DNA of 64,000 nucleotides from Phycisphaerales bacterium (GCA_009691915.1 SIAD01000005.1:1-64000); one strand, 5' to 3'. Positions 8,901-19,968 are shown, counted from the stretch's first letter. A program made the numbers and translations. Notes: generated by a model from the letters alone, not told the origin.

Positions 8901-10246
8901 TCGTGGCTGGAACGAACGCCATCTCCACACTCGATCAACTGGACCCCCACGGCCGCTACGACGCGACCTTTCGCTATGCAAGCGGTGCGCCCCGGACCCG
9001 AGGCTCGTTCGAGGTTGATGGCTGGATCGACGAACTCGCCGTCGGGGACTCGTCAAGCAGCTTGGCCTTCCGCTTCGAACGACCGGCGCACATTCACGCC
9101 GACGAGCGCAACATCGTCCTACTGCCCGTCGATGCGACATTCGTCGGCGGACGACTCTCAGCGGCGGGCTGGCTGACGGCATCCCCTGATGGTTCCTTCG
9201 ACGAGGGGCTCGCCGAGTTGGAATTGCTCGCTTCGGGAGTCGGCCCGGAACTGGTGTCAGCTCTCCCCTCACCGGCGCGCGACACCATTCGCGCCCTGCA
9301 ATTCCGTTGCGGCGATTACCTCCACGCCTCCGTCAGTCACGCGATCGACAGAAATCGGCGAGGAACCCGAATCTCCTCAACCGACGCATTGATCATCTTG
9401 CGCGATGCGGCCCTCGATGCAGCGCCTGGAATCGCACACCTCGATGGCAACCTGGAGCTCGGGATTCTGGGTGACGCCAACGACACGACATTCACTCTTT
9501 CGATGGATGACGGAAGGTTGAAGCTCGCCGGCCGGACAATCGATCATGCCGACGCGCGCATTGCCACGACCAACACGGGTGACGGAAGCGTCGAGGCGCT
9601 CCTTACAGGGACGGTAGGCGGAGGGAGAGTCGAGATCGACGCCACGATCGGCACGAGGGATCCCTTCGCGTTCCTGAGCGAGGTGTCCGTCGATGGATGC
9701 GATCTGGCCTCGCTGACGGTCCGTGGTGATGGGGTTCCCCCACCACGAGGTGCGGCCGGGAAGGACCCCGGGGTTGTGGCGGCGCGGTTCGGAATCGGCG
9801 GCGACGGGAGGGGAATCGCAAGCAGACGAGGTCGAGGATCCGCGACGATCCACAAGGCCGATCTCGCGCGGCTGCCGATCGGACTGGCGATCCTGCAGGC
9901 GACTCAGATGAGTCTCTCGCTCGACCCCACCATCGACTCCGGAGAATTCGACTTCACCATCGACGGCCCGAACCTCTACTTCGAGCGCTTCAATCTCCGT
10001 TGCACGGATCTGATCCTCGCCGGCGGCGGCTGGCTCAACACCGAGTCGGGTGAACTCGCGCTTCGTCTGCGCAATCGGGGGACGACGCCGATTCTGAGCG
10101 ACATCCTCGGGGGCGTAGCCAATCAGCTCTTTCAAATCGATGTGCGAGGAACGCTGAGCGAACCCAAGGGGTCGCTCGCGCCGCTCCCGGGAATTGTCCC
10201 GCCACCGACGCTCTCCGGTTCGACAGCCGCAGGGGCAATTCGATGA
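5912..10246 (+). CDS. Giant AsmA/TamB-like envelope protein
   Basis: The protein is about 1444 residues if the GTG at 5912 is used; an upstream in-frame start at 5870 would overlap the divergent gene. An N-terminal basic segment and one transmembrane helix (about residues 30-50) anchor a very long beta-rich periplasmic part. That part is built of repeated short strands (GFVSLIDSSRDLEVRLRHVD-like units), as in AsmA-clan bridge proteins. The C-terminal region (about 1300-1400), with LPIGLAILQATQMSLSLDP and GGGWLNTESGELALRLRNRG, resembles AsmA_2-type C-termini. By family analogy it may help lipid transfer to, or homeostasis of, the outer membrane. It is the first gene of a five-gene overlapping chain and its stop overlaps the next start (ATGA). 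Confidence 0.8.
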   Translation: MAFTRRDTLAQTGARADGSPSARSRWVTRWLFALAASAVAVAVIAVAIWDGRLVKAFIAASLSRAVGGQVTIERFTWRGWGDALLEGLILTAPGWNAPGAQIARVDRVGLRFDPASLAMGPMIVDDVEVTGVSLTLVEDPLRGSIYNFQTLEPSAADSDTSSGASTIVQRANIETFTVAFERLIGVATEPLTAYSGSFSLGPNADHPARSDFAIVENGDGMRLEGWIDQSTLAFSLEAKGLTISKQLALILPRSLRPFAESSDATGRITQARLSRASDGRFNGEMEFENVRATLPNHLLGHWVRYERGRILRGGGHPRFELDRGSIAMRGPTVEFKDLDFRVESTAEDGRVATLPVRASLSADFSAFQRDDRRWRDRSDWVDALTQELPFDLRVSIGGFVLGKSSDNAAIELPEAAAQFLRTFHVEEMEFDLGYSASRAAEPIAASATRREMGIETSGTLVITNGKGAFDGFPYPLDRVAATIRFAGDAIEIADLRGTGPGGDAVMVHGEVTNITGDFGVDLSISASPAPVDATLISCFPSAAREFLSSLIWFDGYEALRSAGLIFGPHEVSGAAHELPILEASLAEMCLSGTATAAEVASLSTRIGHLRHIIDQGSFAPGGKVAFTLNARRAEAADARVVVTGAIRILEGNFLPRIFPYPVRATSGEIVLLEDRADFGTGVPFTTLTGATGVFKGSIDIDQRQNDPAFRPHLEFSLAGEQVNPLLVMAIPPAEDAPVAGWPGTAHSDGGKMLSLIDVRGDLSLHGTIDSTHDDLFDVNCDAVLERGSIRPHLWVDDPLHFGGLLWPTGFGLDDCHARIRVTDERVEVASLAGLRGHGLIEASGFVSLIDSSRDLEVRLRHVDLADYAVNLVPYEDREAARAVWDRYRPTGIFDADLRVSSTSAAPEVTTHLDVRPKALSLSVPNGSVAIAFDSGTLSVHGTTVTCDALSARVTAVPGLESGLCLDGTYGGAGALELSGSIERGVFQSPALHELLRLVAGTNAISTLDQLDPHGRYDATFRYASGAPRTRGSFEVDGWIDELAVGDSSSSLAFRFERPAHIHADERNIVLLPVDATFVGGRLSAAGWLTASPDGSFDEGLAELELLASGVGPELVSALPSPARDTIRALQFRCGDYLHASVSHAIDRNRRGTRISSTDALIILRDAALDAAPGIAHLDGNLELGILGDANDTTFTLSMDDGRLKLAGRTIDHADARIATTNTGDGSVEALLTGTVGGGRVEIDATIGTRDPFAFLSEVSVDGCDLASLTVRGDGVPPPRGAAGKDPGVVAARFGIGGDGRGIASRRGRGSATIHKADLARLPIGLAILQATQMSLSLDPTIDSGEFDFTIDGPNLYFERFNLRCTDLILAGGGWLNTESGELALRLRNRGTTPILSDILGGVANQLFQIDVRGTLSEPKGSLAPLPGIVPPPTLSGSTAAGAIR

Positions 10247-11349
10247 ACACTAGGAAGGGGACTCACCCGAGATCTGTCGAAGTTCGCCGGGCGATCGATC
10301 AACTGGTCGATCTTGCCATCGGTCTGAACGGGAAAGGGAGCGTCGCGGACCCCGCCACCAAGGCCGATCAATCTCGAAGGCATCTGATCGAAGAGATGGT
10401 TGCGACCGCACTCCGCCTGTACGGAGACGAGATCAATGTCGGTGAACTTCGGCTCATGCGGCAATCGCTCCGTGAGATGCGTGCCGGGTTCACGATGTTC
10501 GGAAAGTACCGGTCGCTGCGCAAGATCGCCGTCTTCGGCAGTGCCCGAACGCCAACCGATCATGCCGACTACAAGGCCGCGGTCGAGTTCACGCGCCTGC
10601 TGTCGCAGCGCAAGTGGATGACGATCACTGGTGCGGGCCCGGGCATCATGCAGGCAGGGATCGAGGGACCAACGCCGGAGTGGGCATTCGGTCTGTGCAT
10701 CCGCCTCCCCTTCGAAGAACGGCCCAATCCATTGATCGCGGGCGATCCGAAACTCCTTCCCTTCCGCTACTTCTTCACCCGCAAACTTGCCTTCATGGGC
10801 AACGCCGACGCGGTCGCGGCCTTCCCCGGCGGGCTCGGGACACAGGACGAACTCTTCGAGGCGCTCACTCTGGTCCAGTGCGGGCGCAATTCAGTGATCC
10901 CAATCGTGCTGATCGAGGGCACTGACGAACACGGTGCGCCTCTTGGTTACTGGCGCAACTGGCAGAACTTTGTGCAGAGTTCGATGTTTGACAATGGGTG
11001 GGTGAGCCGCGAAGACGAGGATCTCTACGACATCGTCGCCTCTCCTGAGGAGGCCGTCGAGATCGTCACTGGGTTCTACCGCCGCTACCAGTCAAGTCGC
11101 TATGTCGATGACCTCCTGGTGCTAAGGCTGGATTCCCCGCTGGGGCGCGATGCCTGCGCGGAGCTCACGCGCGAGTTCTCCGGGCTCCTCGTGTCGGGAG
11201 TGATCGAGGAAGGACGCTCACTCGATGGCGATGACGCTCCCGACGGCACTCCGCGACTCTGGTTCCGCCACAACCGCAAGCACTTCGGGCTCGTGCGGCG
11301 GATGATCGACCGAATCAACGCGATCCCGCATGAGGCGAGCCACGCATGA
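10243..11349 (+). CDS. LOG-family Rossmann-fold protein
   Basis: The protein is 368 residues. A helical N-terminal segment of about 85 residues precedes a lysine-decarboxylase-like/LOG fold. Visible parts are KIAVFGSART, the ITGAGPGIMQAGIEG phosphate-binding block and the family signature FPGGLGTQDELFEAL (PGGxGTxxE). Family members hydrolyse nucleoside 5'-monophosphates, releasing ribose 5-phosphate (PpnN-like) or acting in cytokinin activation. Here a nucleotide phosphoribohydrolase role is the conservative inference. It overlaps both neighbours by ATGA. Confidence 0.88.
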   Translation: MNTRKGTHPRSVEVRRAIDQLVDLAIGLNGKGSVADPATKADQSRRHLIEEMVATALRLYGDEINVGELRLMRQSLREMRAGFTMFGKYRSLRKIAVFGSARTPTDHADYKAAVEFTRLLSQRKWMTITGAGPGIMQAGIEGPTPEWAFGLCIRLPFEERPNPLIAGDPKLLPFRYFFTRKLAFMGNADAVAAFPGGLGTQDELFEALTLVQCGRNSVIPIVLIEGTDEHGAPLGYWRNWQNFVQSSMFDNGWVSREDEDLYDIVASPEEAVEIVTGFYRRYQSSRYVDDLLVLRLDSPLGRDACAELTREFSGLLVSGVIEEGRSLDGDDAPDGTPRLWFRHNRKHFGLVRRMIDRINAIPHEASHA

Positions 11350-12233
11350 GCGTCCGCCACACGATCGGCGTCTTGGCGCTGCTGACTCTCGCCTCATGCG
11401 CTACCGGCCCGAGCGCAGGCGAGCGAGTCGAACAAGTGTCTGACGAGCCAACAAACCTGACGCCTGTGGGCGATCAGTCGACGCCGATGATGAGGGTCAG
11501 CCTCCCGGTGGACGATGGCACGAACACGGGAATCGCCCTGCTCACCTGGGCCATCGATGACAACACCGCTGTGATCGAGACATTCTTCCACGCGCATCGT
11601 CCGACCTGCATCCCGCCCGAAGTTCAGGCGAACCTCGCGCGCAACGGACTTGCAGTAGCCCAGACCACGCTCGACGGACTTCCCGAAGCACTGAACGCGC
11701 TCGGCGGAACCTCGATGAGTGTCTCAGCGTGGCTCTCTCAGGCGACGCAGTGGCATCGGATCGCTCACACCAACCTTCCCGAACTGACGGCGTGCGTCGT
11801 GAACGGAAAGTCACAGCGGCTCCTCCCGGGATCGCTGCAACTGCTCGTGCGGGGATGGACTGTCCCTCTGGAGCGAGGGGCCGTCACCGACCTCGAACTC
11901 GTGCCGATGCATCTCCCCGGGGGAAGTGTGCCCGGCGCGCGACGCACCGCCAGCGAACCGTTCGCCTCGGCCGCGCTCTCCGTGTCGCTTCCGCGGCGAG
12001 CTGTCCTCTTGGTCACATCGATGACTCCACGGGGCAAGTCGTCGAGCTCGCGTGGCCCGAGCGCCGGGCCACCCGTCACCGCGCCGCCAACACTCGGGGA
12101 GTTGTTGCTTCCGAGCACCAGTGATGAGTCGCTTGCGTCGCGGAGACGCCCGGTTCTGGTGATCGGGCCCCTGATGCTCGCCGATCATTTCGCGGAAGAG
12201 TCTCCCCTAGAATCTCCGCCCTCCACGCCGTGA
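11346..12233 (+). CDS. Uncharacterised lipoprotein
   Basis: The protein is 295 residues. The signal peptide ends in the lipobox LASC (Cys18), giving a predicted lipoprotein. The mature part has no recognised domain. It contains a segment with two cysteines (RPTCIPPEV and ELTACVVNG) that could form a disulfide, and a Pro/Ser-rich C-terminal third. It lies between the LOG gene and pssA with 4-nt overlaps on both sides (ATGA and GTGA), so it is expressed with them. The function is unknown. Confidence 0.7.
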   Translation: MSVRHTIGVLALLTLASCATGPSAGERVEQVSDEPTNLTPVGDQSTPMMRVSLPVDDGTNTGIALLTWAIDDNTAVIETFFHAHRPTCIPPEVQANLARNGLAVAQTTLDGLPEALNALGGTSMSVSAWLSQATQWHRIAHTNLPELTACVVNGKSQRLLPGSLQLLVRGWTVPLERGAVTDLELVPMHLPGGSVPGARRTASEPFASAALSVSLPRRAVLLVTSMTPRGKSSSSRGPSAGPPVTAPPTLGELLLPSTSDESLASRRRPVLVIGPLMLADHFAEESPLESPPSTP

Positions 12234-13114
12234 CGAGCCCCACCCCCATCACGCCCGGCGAACTACACCGCCCCCACCGCGCAATCCGACGCCTGCCGGG
12301 AGTCGCGGTCGTCCCGACTCTTCTCACGCTCGGGAACCTGGTCTGCGGCTTCGCGGCGATCCACTACGCCAGCAAGCCCGTGGGGGCGAGCAACTTCATG
12401 GGATGGAGCACCCTGACGATTGCCGGCGCACTCGTGATCGCGGGGATGCTCTTTGACGGGATCGACGGACTCGCAGCGCGGATCACGAGGTCGGCCAGTG
12501 AGTTCGGTGCGCAGCTCGACTCGATGGCGGACATGGTGACCTTCGGGGTCGCCCCCGCCTTCATGATGCTGCGGCTAGTCAGCTACTACTACGGTGGTCC
12601 CGACCACTACACGGGAATCCTCGGCCCCGACGCGGACAATGTGTACGGCAAGATCATCTGGGGCGTCGCAGCGTTCTACATCTGCTGCACGGCTCTGCGC
12701 CTCGCGCGCTTCAACGCAGAGACTCCCTCGGTCGAAGAAGCGGATCACCGCTACTTCCGCGGGCTTCCCTCTCCTGGGGCGGGCGGGACGGTCGCGAGTC
12801 TGACGCTGCTTCACCAGCATCTGATGGTCGCGCGATTCCACGAGGTTCCCCCGTACGGTTTCGAACGAACCTCGGCCCTGTTCTTGCCGCTGGTCACACT
12901 GCTGGTCTCAGCGGCGATGATCTCGCGAATCCGATACTGGCATCTTTTCAATCGATACCTGCGCGGGCGACAACCGTTCGCCACCGTGGCCTGGGCGATC
13001 CTGCCGATCGCCTTCGCGATCTGGTGGTTCCAGGTGGCGATCGCCGCAGCATTCACCATCTACTCGCTCAGCGGACCCGTCGCGTGGGCCATCCGACGGG
13101 GACGGCGGTCATGA
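12230..13114 (+). CDS. pssA: CDP-diacylglycerol-serine O-phosphatidyltransferase
   Basis: This integral membrane enzyme makes phosphatidylserine from CDP-diacylglycerol and L-serine, the precursor of phosphatidylethanolamine. The CDP-alcohol phosphotransferase signature DxxDGxxAR-x8-GxxxDxxxD is fully present: [14 protein letters not shown] followed by [11 protein letters not shown], about residues 76-101. Several hydrophobic helices follow. At 294 residues it fits the PssA type II subfamily, and the [15 protein letters not shown] segment just before the signature is typical of it. It starts at a GTG that overlaps the previous stop (GTGA) and overlaps trpB at its end. Confidence 0.92.
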   Translation: MTSPTPITPGELHRPHRAIRRLPGVAVVPTLLTLGNLVCGFAAIHYASKPVGASNFMGWSTLTIAGALVIAGMLFDGIDGLAARITRSASEFGAQLDSMADMVTFGVAPAFMMLRLVSYYYGGPDHYTGILGPDADNVYGKIIWGVAAFYICCTALRLARFNAETPSVEEADHRYFRGLPSPGAGGTVASLTLLHQHLMVARFHEVPPYGFERTSALFLPLVTLLVSAAMISRIRYWHLFNRYLRGRQPFATVAWAILPIAFAIWWFQVAIAAAFTIYSLSGPVAWAIRRGRRS

Positions 13115-14304
13115 CCCAGATGAGTCCGGTGACAGCACCGGGACGATTCGGCCCCTACGGGGGTCAGTTTGTTCCCGAAACGCTGATGGCCGCGCTTGGC
13201 GAACTCGAGCAGGCATTCACCGAGGCGCGCGCCGACAGGACATTCAACGCCGAACTTGACGCACTTCTTCGCGACTTTGTGGGGCGGCCGACACCGCTGA
13301 CCGACGCACCGAGGCTTTCAGCCCACGCCGGTGGCGCGCGCATTCTTCTCAAGCGGGAGGATCTCGCGCATACCGGTGCCCACAAGATCAACAACACAGT
13401 CGCGCAGACATTGCTGGCGAGGCGCATGGGCAAGACCCGGATCATCGCGGAGACCGGGGCGGGCCAGCACGGAGTGGCCACCGCCACCGCCTGCGCGCAC
13501 TTCGGCCTGCCGTGCGAGGTCTACATGGGTTCTGAGGATGTCCGACGACAGGCGCTCAATGTCTTCCGGATGAAGTTGCTGGGCGCGAAAGTCAACGAGG
13601 TCTCGTCCGGCTCGCGCACTCTCAAAGACGCGACCAACGAGGCGATGCGCGACTGGATGGGCTCAGTGGGCGGGACTCACTACATTCTTGGAAGCGTGGT
13701 CGGGCCGCACCCCTTCCCCACCATGGTGCGTGAGTTCCAGAGTGTGATCGGGCGCGAGTGCCGCGCGCAGTGTCTTGAGCGCCTCTCTCGCCTGCCGGAT
13801 CTCGTCGTCGCCTGTGTCGGGGGGGGATCGAATGCTGCCGGGATCTTTGCCGGCTTCGTTGATGATGCCTCTGTGAAACTCCTCGGGGTCGAGGCAGGAG
13901 GCCGCGGCCCTGCGGCTGGCGATCACGCCGCGCCGCTCTCACTCGGATCGCCTGGAGTCCTGCACGGCTCTTACTCCTATGTCCTCCAGACCAAGGACGG
14001 ACAGACCGCCGATGTCCACTCGTGCAGTGCCGGACTCGACTACCCCGGGGTTGGCCCCGAGCACTCCTATTGGAAAGACACCGGACGGGTCGCGTATGCG
14101 ACCGCGACCGACCGGGAGGCCCTCGATGGGTTCCAGTTGCTCGCGAAGACCGAGGGAATCATCCCGGCGCTCGAGACGGCTCATGCAGTCAGTGCCGCGG
14201 TCAAGGCGGCGCGGCTGCTTCCCCCTGAGGCCATCGTCGTCATCAATGTCTCCGGCCGCGGCGACAAGGATGTCAATGAGGCGATCCGCTTGCTGGCTGA
14301 GTAG
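13111..14304 (+). CDS. trpB: Tryptophan synthase beta subunit
   Basis: This PLP enzyme condenses indole with serine to form tryptophan. The ATG at 13111 (ATGA overlap with pssA) gives 397 residues beginning just before the family N-terminus [16 protein letters not shown]. The PLP-lysine motif HTGAHKINN, the catalytic-Glu region ETGAGQHG and the phosphate-binding GGGSNA loop are all present, as are the C-terminal [12 protein letters not shown] and NVSGRGDKD blocks. This is TrpB1-type. No trpA or other trp gene lies next to it. It ends the five-gene chain and converges on the next gene with a 31-bp gap. Confidence 0.96.
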   Translation: MTQMSPVTAPGRFGPYGGQFVPETLMAALGELEQAFTEARADRTFNAELDALLRDFVGRPTPLTDAPRLSAHAGGARILLKREDLAHTGAHKINNTVAQTLLARRMGKTRIIAETGAGQHGVATATACAHFGLPCEVYMGSEDVRRQALNVFRMKLLGAKVNEVSSGSRTLKDATNEAMRDWMGSVGGTHYILGSVVGPHPFPTMVREFQSVIGRECRAQCLERLSRLPDLVVACVGGGSNAAGIFAGFVDDASVKLLGVEAGGRGPAAGDHAAPLSLGSPGVLHGSYSYVLQTKDGQTADVHSCSAGLDYPGVGPEHSYWKDTGRVAYATATDREALDGFQLLAKTEGIIPALETAHAVSAAVKAARLLPPEAIVVINVSGRGDKDVNEAIRLLAE

Positions 14305-14335
14305 TTCCCGAGTGCGTGCCTCGGCGGTTTCGACC

Positions 14336-15505
14336 CTACTTCGTCTTCTTGGCGGCGTCCTTTGGAATGAAGTCGATGGCGATGGGGCGATGATCACTCG
14401 CATAGCCGGGCGGGTGCGGATCCTTCTTCCAGTCGTAGGCGTCACCTGGATAGAGCGTCTCGAGGACAAAGAATGACCCGGGAACCACTTCGCTCGCGAG
14501 GCCCGGCGACAGGAGGATGTAGTCGATCGGCCGGTCCGACTCGTGCGTCGTGTACTTCTCGTTGATCGCGTCGCGCTCTTCGTCGCTGGGCTTGTTCTTC
14601 TGGGCGGCGACATCCGCCTCATCGCGGAAGTCGTATCCATTCACAAACTTCGCGTTCTTGTAGAGATTGCGCACGCTGGAGTTCGGCGTGGCGTTAAAGT
14701 CGCCGAGGATCGCCAGGTTGCTGCGCTGCCCCTTCAAGTCCTTACGGGCCAGCTCGATTATCTTCTTCGCCTCCGCCTCCCGATGCGCCTCGAAGTCCTT
14801 GCCGCCCGCCTTGTGGTGGATCGCGTAGACGGTCAGCTGGTACCCCCCGGGGAGCTCGATGTCCGCCGCCAGCGGGCTGCGCTGAAACTTGGTGTCGTCT
14901 CGCGGGGCTGATTGCTCTCCCTCGGACCCGGCTGGTTTCTCACTGCTCCCCTCTGTGTCCACCTCGAGTTTCGCGTCGAGAAACACTCGTGGACTCTTGA
15001 TCGGAAACCGCGACAGCACCGACTGCTCGATTCCGCGGTAGTACCCCGCGTCGAGACTCTCGAGATGGGTGTACCCCATGTCCTTGAGATAGGTGTCGCG
15101 GAACCACTGGAGCGCTTCTTTCGACTCGACCTCCTCAAGAATGAGAATGTCGGCATCGAGCCTGCGGATCGCTTCGGCAAGCCCCTTTGCACGATCATCG
15201 GTCACGGCAAGAGTCATGTCATCCCACTCCCCCTTGAGCGCCGGGTCGTCGGCGTGATCGAAGAGATTCATGATGTTGTAGGCCGCCAGGCGCACTGCCC
15301 CTTCAGCCTTCTTCGGCGGAGTCGAGATTCCGAAGTGGGGACCCGCCGGGAGCTTTGGTTTCGGCGCCGTTGCCGGTGCCTTGTCGGACGCCTTGTCGGA
15401 CGCCTTGTCGGAGGGCGGCGACTGGGTCTGGCTGGCCGATACTCCCGCGTGAATCGACAGCACCGCAACGAGCGCGGCGACGAATGGTGGCTTCAAGTTC
15501 TGCAT
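14336..15505 (-). CDS. Secreted endonuclease/exonuclease/phosphatase-family protein
   Basis: The protein is 389 residues. The N-terminal signal peptide ends around AGVSA-SQ and is followed by a low-complexity SDKA repeat encoded by three 12-bp tandem units. The EEP (DNase I-like) fold is recognisable from AAYNIMNLFD, LILEEVES (metal-binding Glu), VYAIHHKAGG, LAILGDFNATP (Asp/Asn pair) and the terminal ASDHRPIAIDF (catalytic Asp-His). It is probably an exported nuclease or phosphodiesterase; phosphate or nucleotide scavenging is possible but not shown. It diverges from the ABC exporter with 30 bp between starts. Confidence 0.85.
   Translation of the reverse strand: MQNLKPPFVAALVAVLSIHAGVSASQTQSPPSDKASDKASDKAPATAPKPKLPAGPHFGISTPPKKAEGAVRLAAYNIMNLFDHADDPALKGEWDDMTLAVTDDRAKGLAEAIRRLDADILILEEVESKEALQWFRDTYLKDMGYTHLESLDAGYYRGIEQSVLSRFPIKSPRVFLDAKLEVDTEGSSEKPAGSEGEQSAPRDDTKFQRSPLAADIELPGGYQLTVYAIHHKAGGKDFEAHREAEAKKIIELARKDLKGQRSNLAILGDFNATPNSSVRNLYKNAKFVNGYDFRDEADVAAQKNKPSDEERDAINEKYTTHESDRPIDYILLSPGLASEVVPGSFFVLETLYPGDAYDWKKDPHPPGYASDHRPIAIDFIPKDAAKKTK
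15378..15413 (-). repeat. Three 12-bp tandem repeats encoding SDKA
   Basis: The unit GCCTTGTCGGAC (plus-strand reading) occurs three times head to tail, the last copy with one change. In the minus-strand gene it encodes three SDKA units directly after the signal peptide, a flexible linker. Such exact short repeats are prone to slippage, so copy number may vary among relatives. Confidence 0.85.
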
Positions 15506-15535
15506 CGTGCGATGCTATCTCCCTACCATCGCGGA

Positions 15536-17527
15536 ATGACCGGCAGCGCTAGTCGAAGGAGGTTCCGCGACTACCTCGTCGAGGCCGCCTCACGGCGACA
15601 GCGCAGCGCCACCGACCGAACGCACATCACCCGCCACGGCACCGAGGTGAGTTCCCGGCGGTCACGGACGATCGGCGCACTGCTTGGGGCATTCTGGCGA
15701 TTCCTGCGACGGGATCGCCCCTCGCTCGCGGCGGCACTGGGGTGCGCGACTGTCTCAGCGGCACTCGAACTCCTGCCCCCCGCAGCCACCAAGATTGCCA
15801 TCGATAATGTCTTTTCCGGCGACCCGCTGAGCGCGGGAGTCCGCGGCATCGCCCCTGCATCATGGACCTTCATCGATGATCCGAGCGGGCTCCTCGCGAC
15901 ACTCGCCGTAGCCATCATCGTCGTCTCGTTTGTCGCGGTCGCCTTTGGAACCTATGGAAGACTCCTCGCGACCCGAAATGTCAAACGCCTCCAGAACCGC
16001 GTGCGTCGGTTCGTCTTCACCCACGCGCTCAGGCTCCCGCTCTCTCGGATCCATCAGATGCGGACCGGCGGATTTGTCGCCACACTGCGCGAAGATGCCG
16101 GCGGCGTCGGCGACCTCGTGTTTTCGATGCTCTACAACCCATGGCGCGCGGCGATCCAGCTGACTGGCAGCCTCGCCATCCTCGCGGTGACCGACTGGCG
16201 GCTCCTCGTCGGCGCACTGGTACTTCTCCCCATGGTGGCGCTCTCCCACCGCACATGGATCGGGCGGATCCGACCGATTTACCGCGACATCAAGCACTCG
16301 CGCGACGGGATCGACGCCCACGCGACGGAAGTGTTCGGTGGAATGCGCGTGGTCCGCGGCTTCGCGCGCACGCGCACCGAATGCGTGCGCTACGCGCAAG
16401 GCAGCCACATGATGGCCCGGCAGGAACTCCTTGCGTGGTGGTGGAGCCGAGGAATCGATCTCGCCTGGGCTCTCTTCATTCCCGTCGCCTCGGCCGCGCT
16501 CCTCTGGTACGGCGGATCGCAGGTTCTCGCCGGAACGCTCAAGCCGGGCGATCTCGTGCTATTCCTCACCTATGTGCTCATGCTGCTCGTACCGATCCAA
16601 GTGCTCGCGTCAAGCGCGACGGCGTTTCAAGCGAATCTTGCGGGGCTCGACCGGATCCTTGACCTGCTGAACGAGCCGGAGGAAATGCCCGATCGCCAGG
16701 GAGCCGTGCGAATTGTCAAACGCGAGATCCTTGGCGAGATCGAGGCCCGAGGCGTGGCGTACCGATACCCGGGCAGCAACGAGGACGCACTTCACGGGAT
16801 CTCGTTCTGTGCGCGCGCAGGCCAGTCGATTGCACTCGTGGGCCCGTCGGGTGGAGGCAAGACCACGCTGTGCAACCTCGTCGCGCGCTTCTTCGATCCC
16901 ACCGCGGGCTCGATCACCGTCGACGGTCGGGACCTCCGAGATGTCACGCTCGACTCTTGGCGGCGGTCGCTCGGAATCGTCGAACAGGACATTTTTCTCT
17001 TCGACGGCACGATCCTCGACAACATCCGCTACGCAGATCGCACCGCGGATCACGCGCGGGTCGTCGCGGCCGCGGATCTCGCCAACGCCGCGGAGTTCAT
17101 CGTGAGGCTTCCCGAGGGGTATTCGACTCGCATCGGGGAGCGCGGTGTGCGACTCTCCGGCGGCCAGCGGCAGCGGCTGGCCATCGCCCGCGCTCTCCTG
17201 GCCGACCCGCGAATCCTCATCCTCGACGAGGCGACCAGCAGCCTCGACTCGGAGAGTGAACTTCTCATCCGCCAGGCGATCGCCTCACTCGTCGAAGATC
17301 GCACCACTTTCGTGATCGCCCACCGGCTCTCGACGATTCAGCATGCGGATCTGATCCTCGTCATCGAGCAGGGTCGGATCACGGCCGCGGGAAGCCATCA
17401 GGAGCTCATGGCCGCGAGCGAGAAGTATCAGCAGATGGTCCTGATGCAGACGGCCGATCCATCGGCGTGGAAGCGGTTGCGCTCGGGAGATGCACCGCAG
17501 GGCCGGACGGCCCCGGCGCTTGAGTGA
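15536..17527 (+). CDS. ABC exporter, fused membrane and ATPase domains (MsbA-like)
   Basis: The protein is 663 residues from the ATG at 15536. An N-terminal basic segment and an ABC type-1 transmembrane domain with about six helices (about 55-370) precede a complete ATPase domain: Walker A GPSGGGKTTL, signature LSGGQRQRLAIARAL, Walker B ILILDEATSSLD and H-loop IAHRLST. This is a half-transporter that should work as a homodimer exporting a lipid or other hydrophobic substrate. MsbA-like lipid A flipping is plausible in a cell that also carries LpxL- and LptC-like genes, but drug exporters share the same layout. Confidence 0.9.
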   Translation: MTGSASRRRFRDYLVEAASRRQRSATDRTHITRHGTEVSSRRSRTIGALLGAFWRFLRRDRPSLAAALGCATVSAALELLPPAATKIAIDNVFSGDPLSAGVRGIAPASWTFIDDPSGLLATLAVAIIVVSFVAVAFGTYGRLLATRNVKRLQNRVRRFVFTHALRLPLSRIHQMRTGGFVATLREDAGGVGDLVFSMLYNPWRAAIQLTGSLAILAVTDWRLLVGALVLLPMVALSHRTWIGRIRPIYRDIKHSRDGIDAHATEVFGGMRVVRGFARTRTECVRYAQGSHMMARQELLAWWWSRGIDLAWALFIPVASAALLWYGGSQVLAGTLKPGDLVLFLTYVLMLLVPIQVLASSATAFQANLAGLDRILDLLNEPEEMPDRQGAVRIVKREILGEIEARGVAYRYPGSNEDALHGISFCARAGQSIALVGPSGGGKTTLCNLVARFFDPTAGSITVDGRDLRDVTLDSWRRSLGIVEQDIFLFDGTILDNIRYADRTADHARVVAAADLANAAEFIVRLPEGYSTRIGERGVRLSGGQRQRLAIARALLADPRILILDEATSSLDSESELLIRQAIASLVEDRTTFVIAHRLSTIQHADLILVIEQGRITAAGSHQELMAASEKYQQMVLMQTADPSAWKRLRSGDAPQGRTAPALE

Positions 17528-17536
17528 CCCACCCGT

Positions 17537-18331
17537 ATGCTGCCGTGCGTGAGTGTTACCTACGGCAGCTACCTCAAGATCCCGGAACTTCTTTCGTTGC
17601 AGAAGCCGCTCTCCGAGGGGCGCGACCATGACGAGACCCTGTTCATCGTCATCCACCAGGTCTACGAGCTCTGGTTCAAGCAGCAGATCCACGAGGCGCA
17701 GCATCTCCAGCTCGCACTCATCGCGGGCGACGATGTCACCAGCGGTGCGACACTGAAGCGGATGCTCACCATCCTCAAGACGATGGTCGGTCAGATCGAT
17801 GTGCTGGAGACGATGAGTCCGGTCTCGTTTCTCTCATTTCGATCGCTGCTCTCGAACGCGAGCGGCTTTCAGTCCTGGCAGTTCCGGGAGTTTGAGTTCA
17901 TCCTTGGCAACCGCAATCCCAAGGCGCTCGAGCGCTATCCCGAGGGGAGCGCGGAGCGTGCAGCGCTCGCGCGTCGGCTCACCGAGGGCACACTCTGGCA
18001 GGCATTCCTCAGGCGGCTCGCAAAGAGCGGCCATCCGATTCCAACTGGCATCATGGAGGCTTCATTGACTGCCCTCCCAGAGCCCAACGAAGAAGTACAG
18101 AAGGTGCTGCTCGACATCTACCACCATCATCCCGCGGAACGATCGCTGTGCGAACTCCTCGTCGATCTCGACGAGGGAATCCAGGAGTGGCGCTACCGCC
18201 ATGTCAAGATGGTCGAACGCACGATCGGGATGCGCATGGGTACCGGTGGATCGCCCGGCGCGCAGTATCTTCGCTCGACCCTTTTCACGCCGCTGTTCAC
18301 CGATCTGTGGACAATCCGGGACCGCATCTAG
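17537..18331 (+). CDS. kynA: Tryptophan 2,3-dioxygenase
   Basis: This heme enzyme opens the indole ring of L-tryptophan to give N-formylkynurenine, the first step of the kynurenine pathway. Family blocks seen are [31 protein letters not shown] (substrate pocket) and [21 protein letters not shown], which contains the proximal heme His and the GTGGS loop. The length of 264 residues is normal for the bacterial enzyme. The ATG at 17537 is used here; an in-frame GTG at 17549 is a possible alternative and neither has a clear Shine-Dalgarno. It lies 9 nt after the ABC gene and 8 nt before pgi. Confidence 0.95.
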   Translation: MLPCVSVTYGSYLKIPELLSLQKPLSEGRDHDETLFIVIHQVYELWFKQQIHEAQHLQLALIAGDDVTSGATLKRMLTILKTMVGQIDVLETMSPVSFLSFRSLLSNASGFQSWQFREFEFILGNRNPKALERYPEGSAERAALARRLTEGTLWQAFLRRLAKSGHPIPTGIMEASLTALPEPNEEVQKVLLDIYHHHPAERSLCELLVDLDEGIQEWRYRHVKMVERTIGMRMGTGGSPGAQYLRSTLFTPLFTDLWTIRDRI

Positions 18332-18339
18332 GAGTCATC

Positions 18340-19959
<1,620 letters not shown>

Positions 19960-19968
19960 ACACGCCGC

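Noticed and set aside
15378-15413. CRISPR-like repeat
   Set aside because: Three adjoining 12-bp units without spacers inside a coding region are a simple tandem repeat.
14912-15535. About 208 extra codons upstream of the ABC exporter
   Set aside because: They run antisense through the secreted nuclease-fold gene. The exporter proper begins at ATG 15536 just before its membrane domain.
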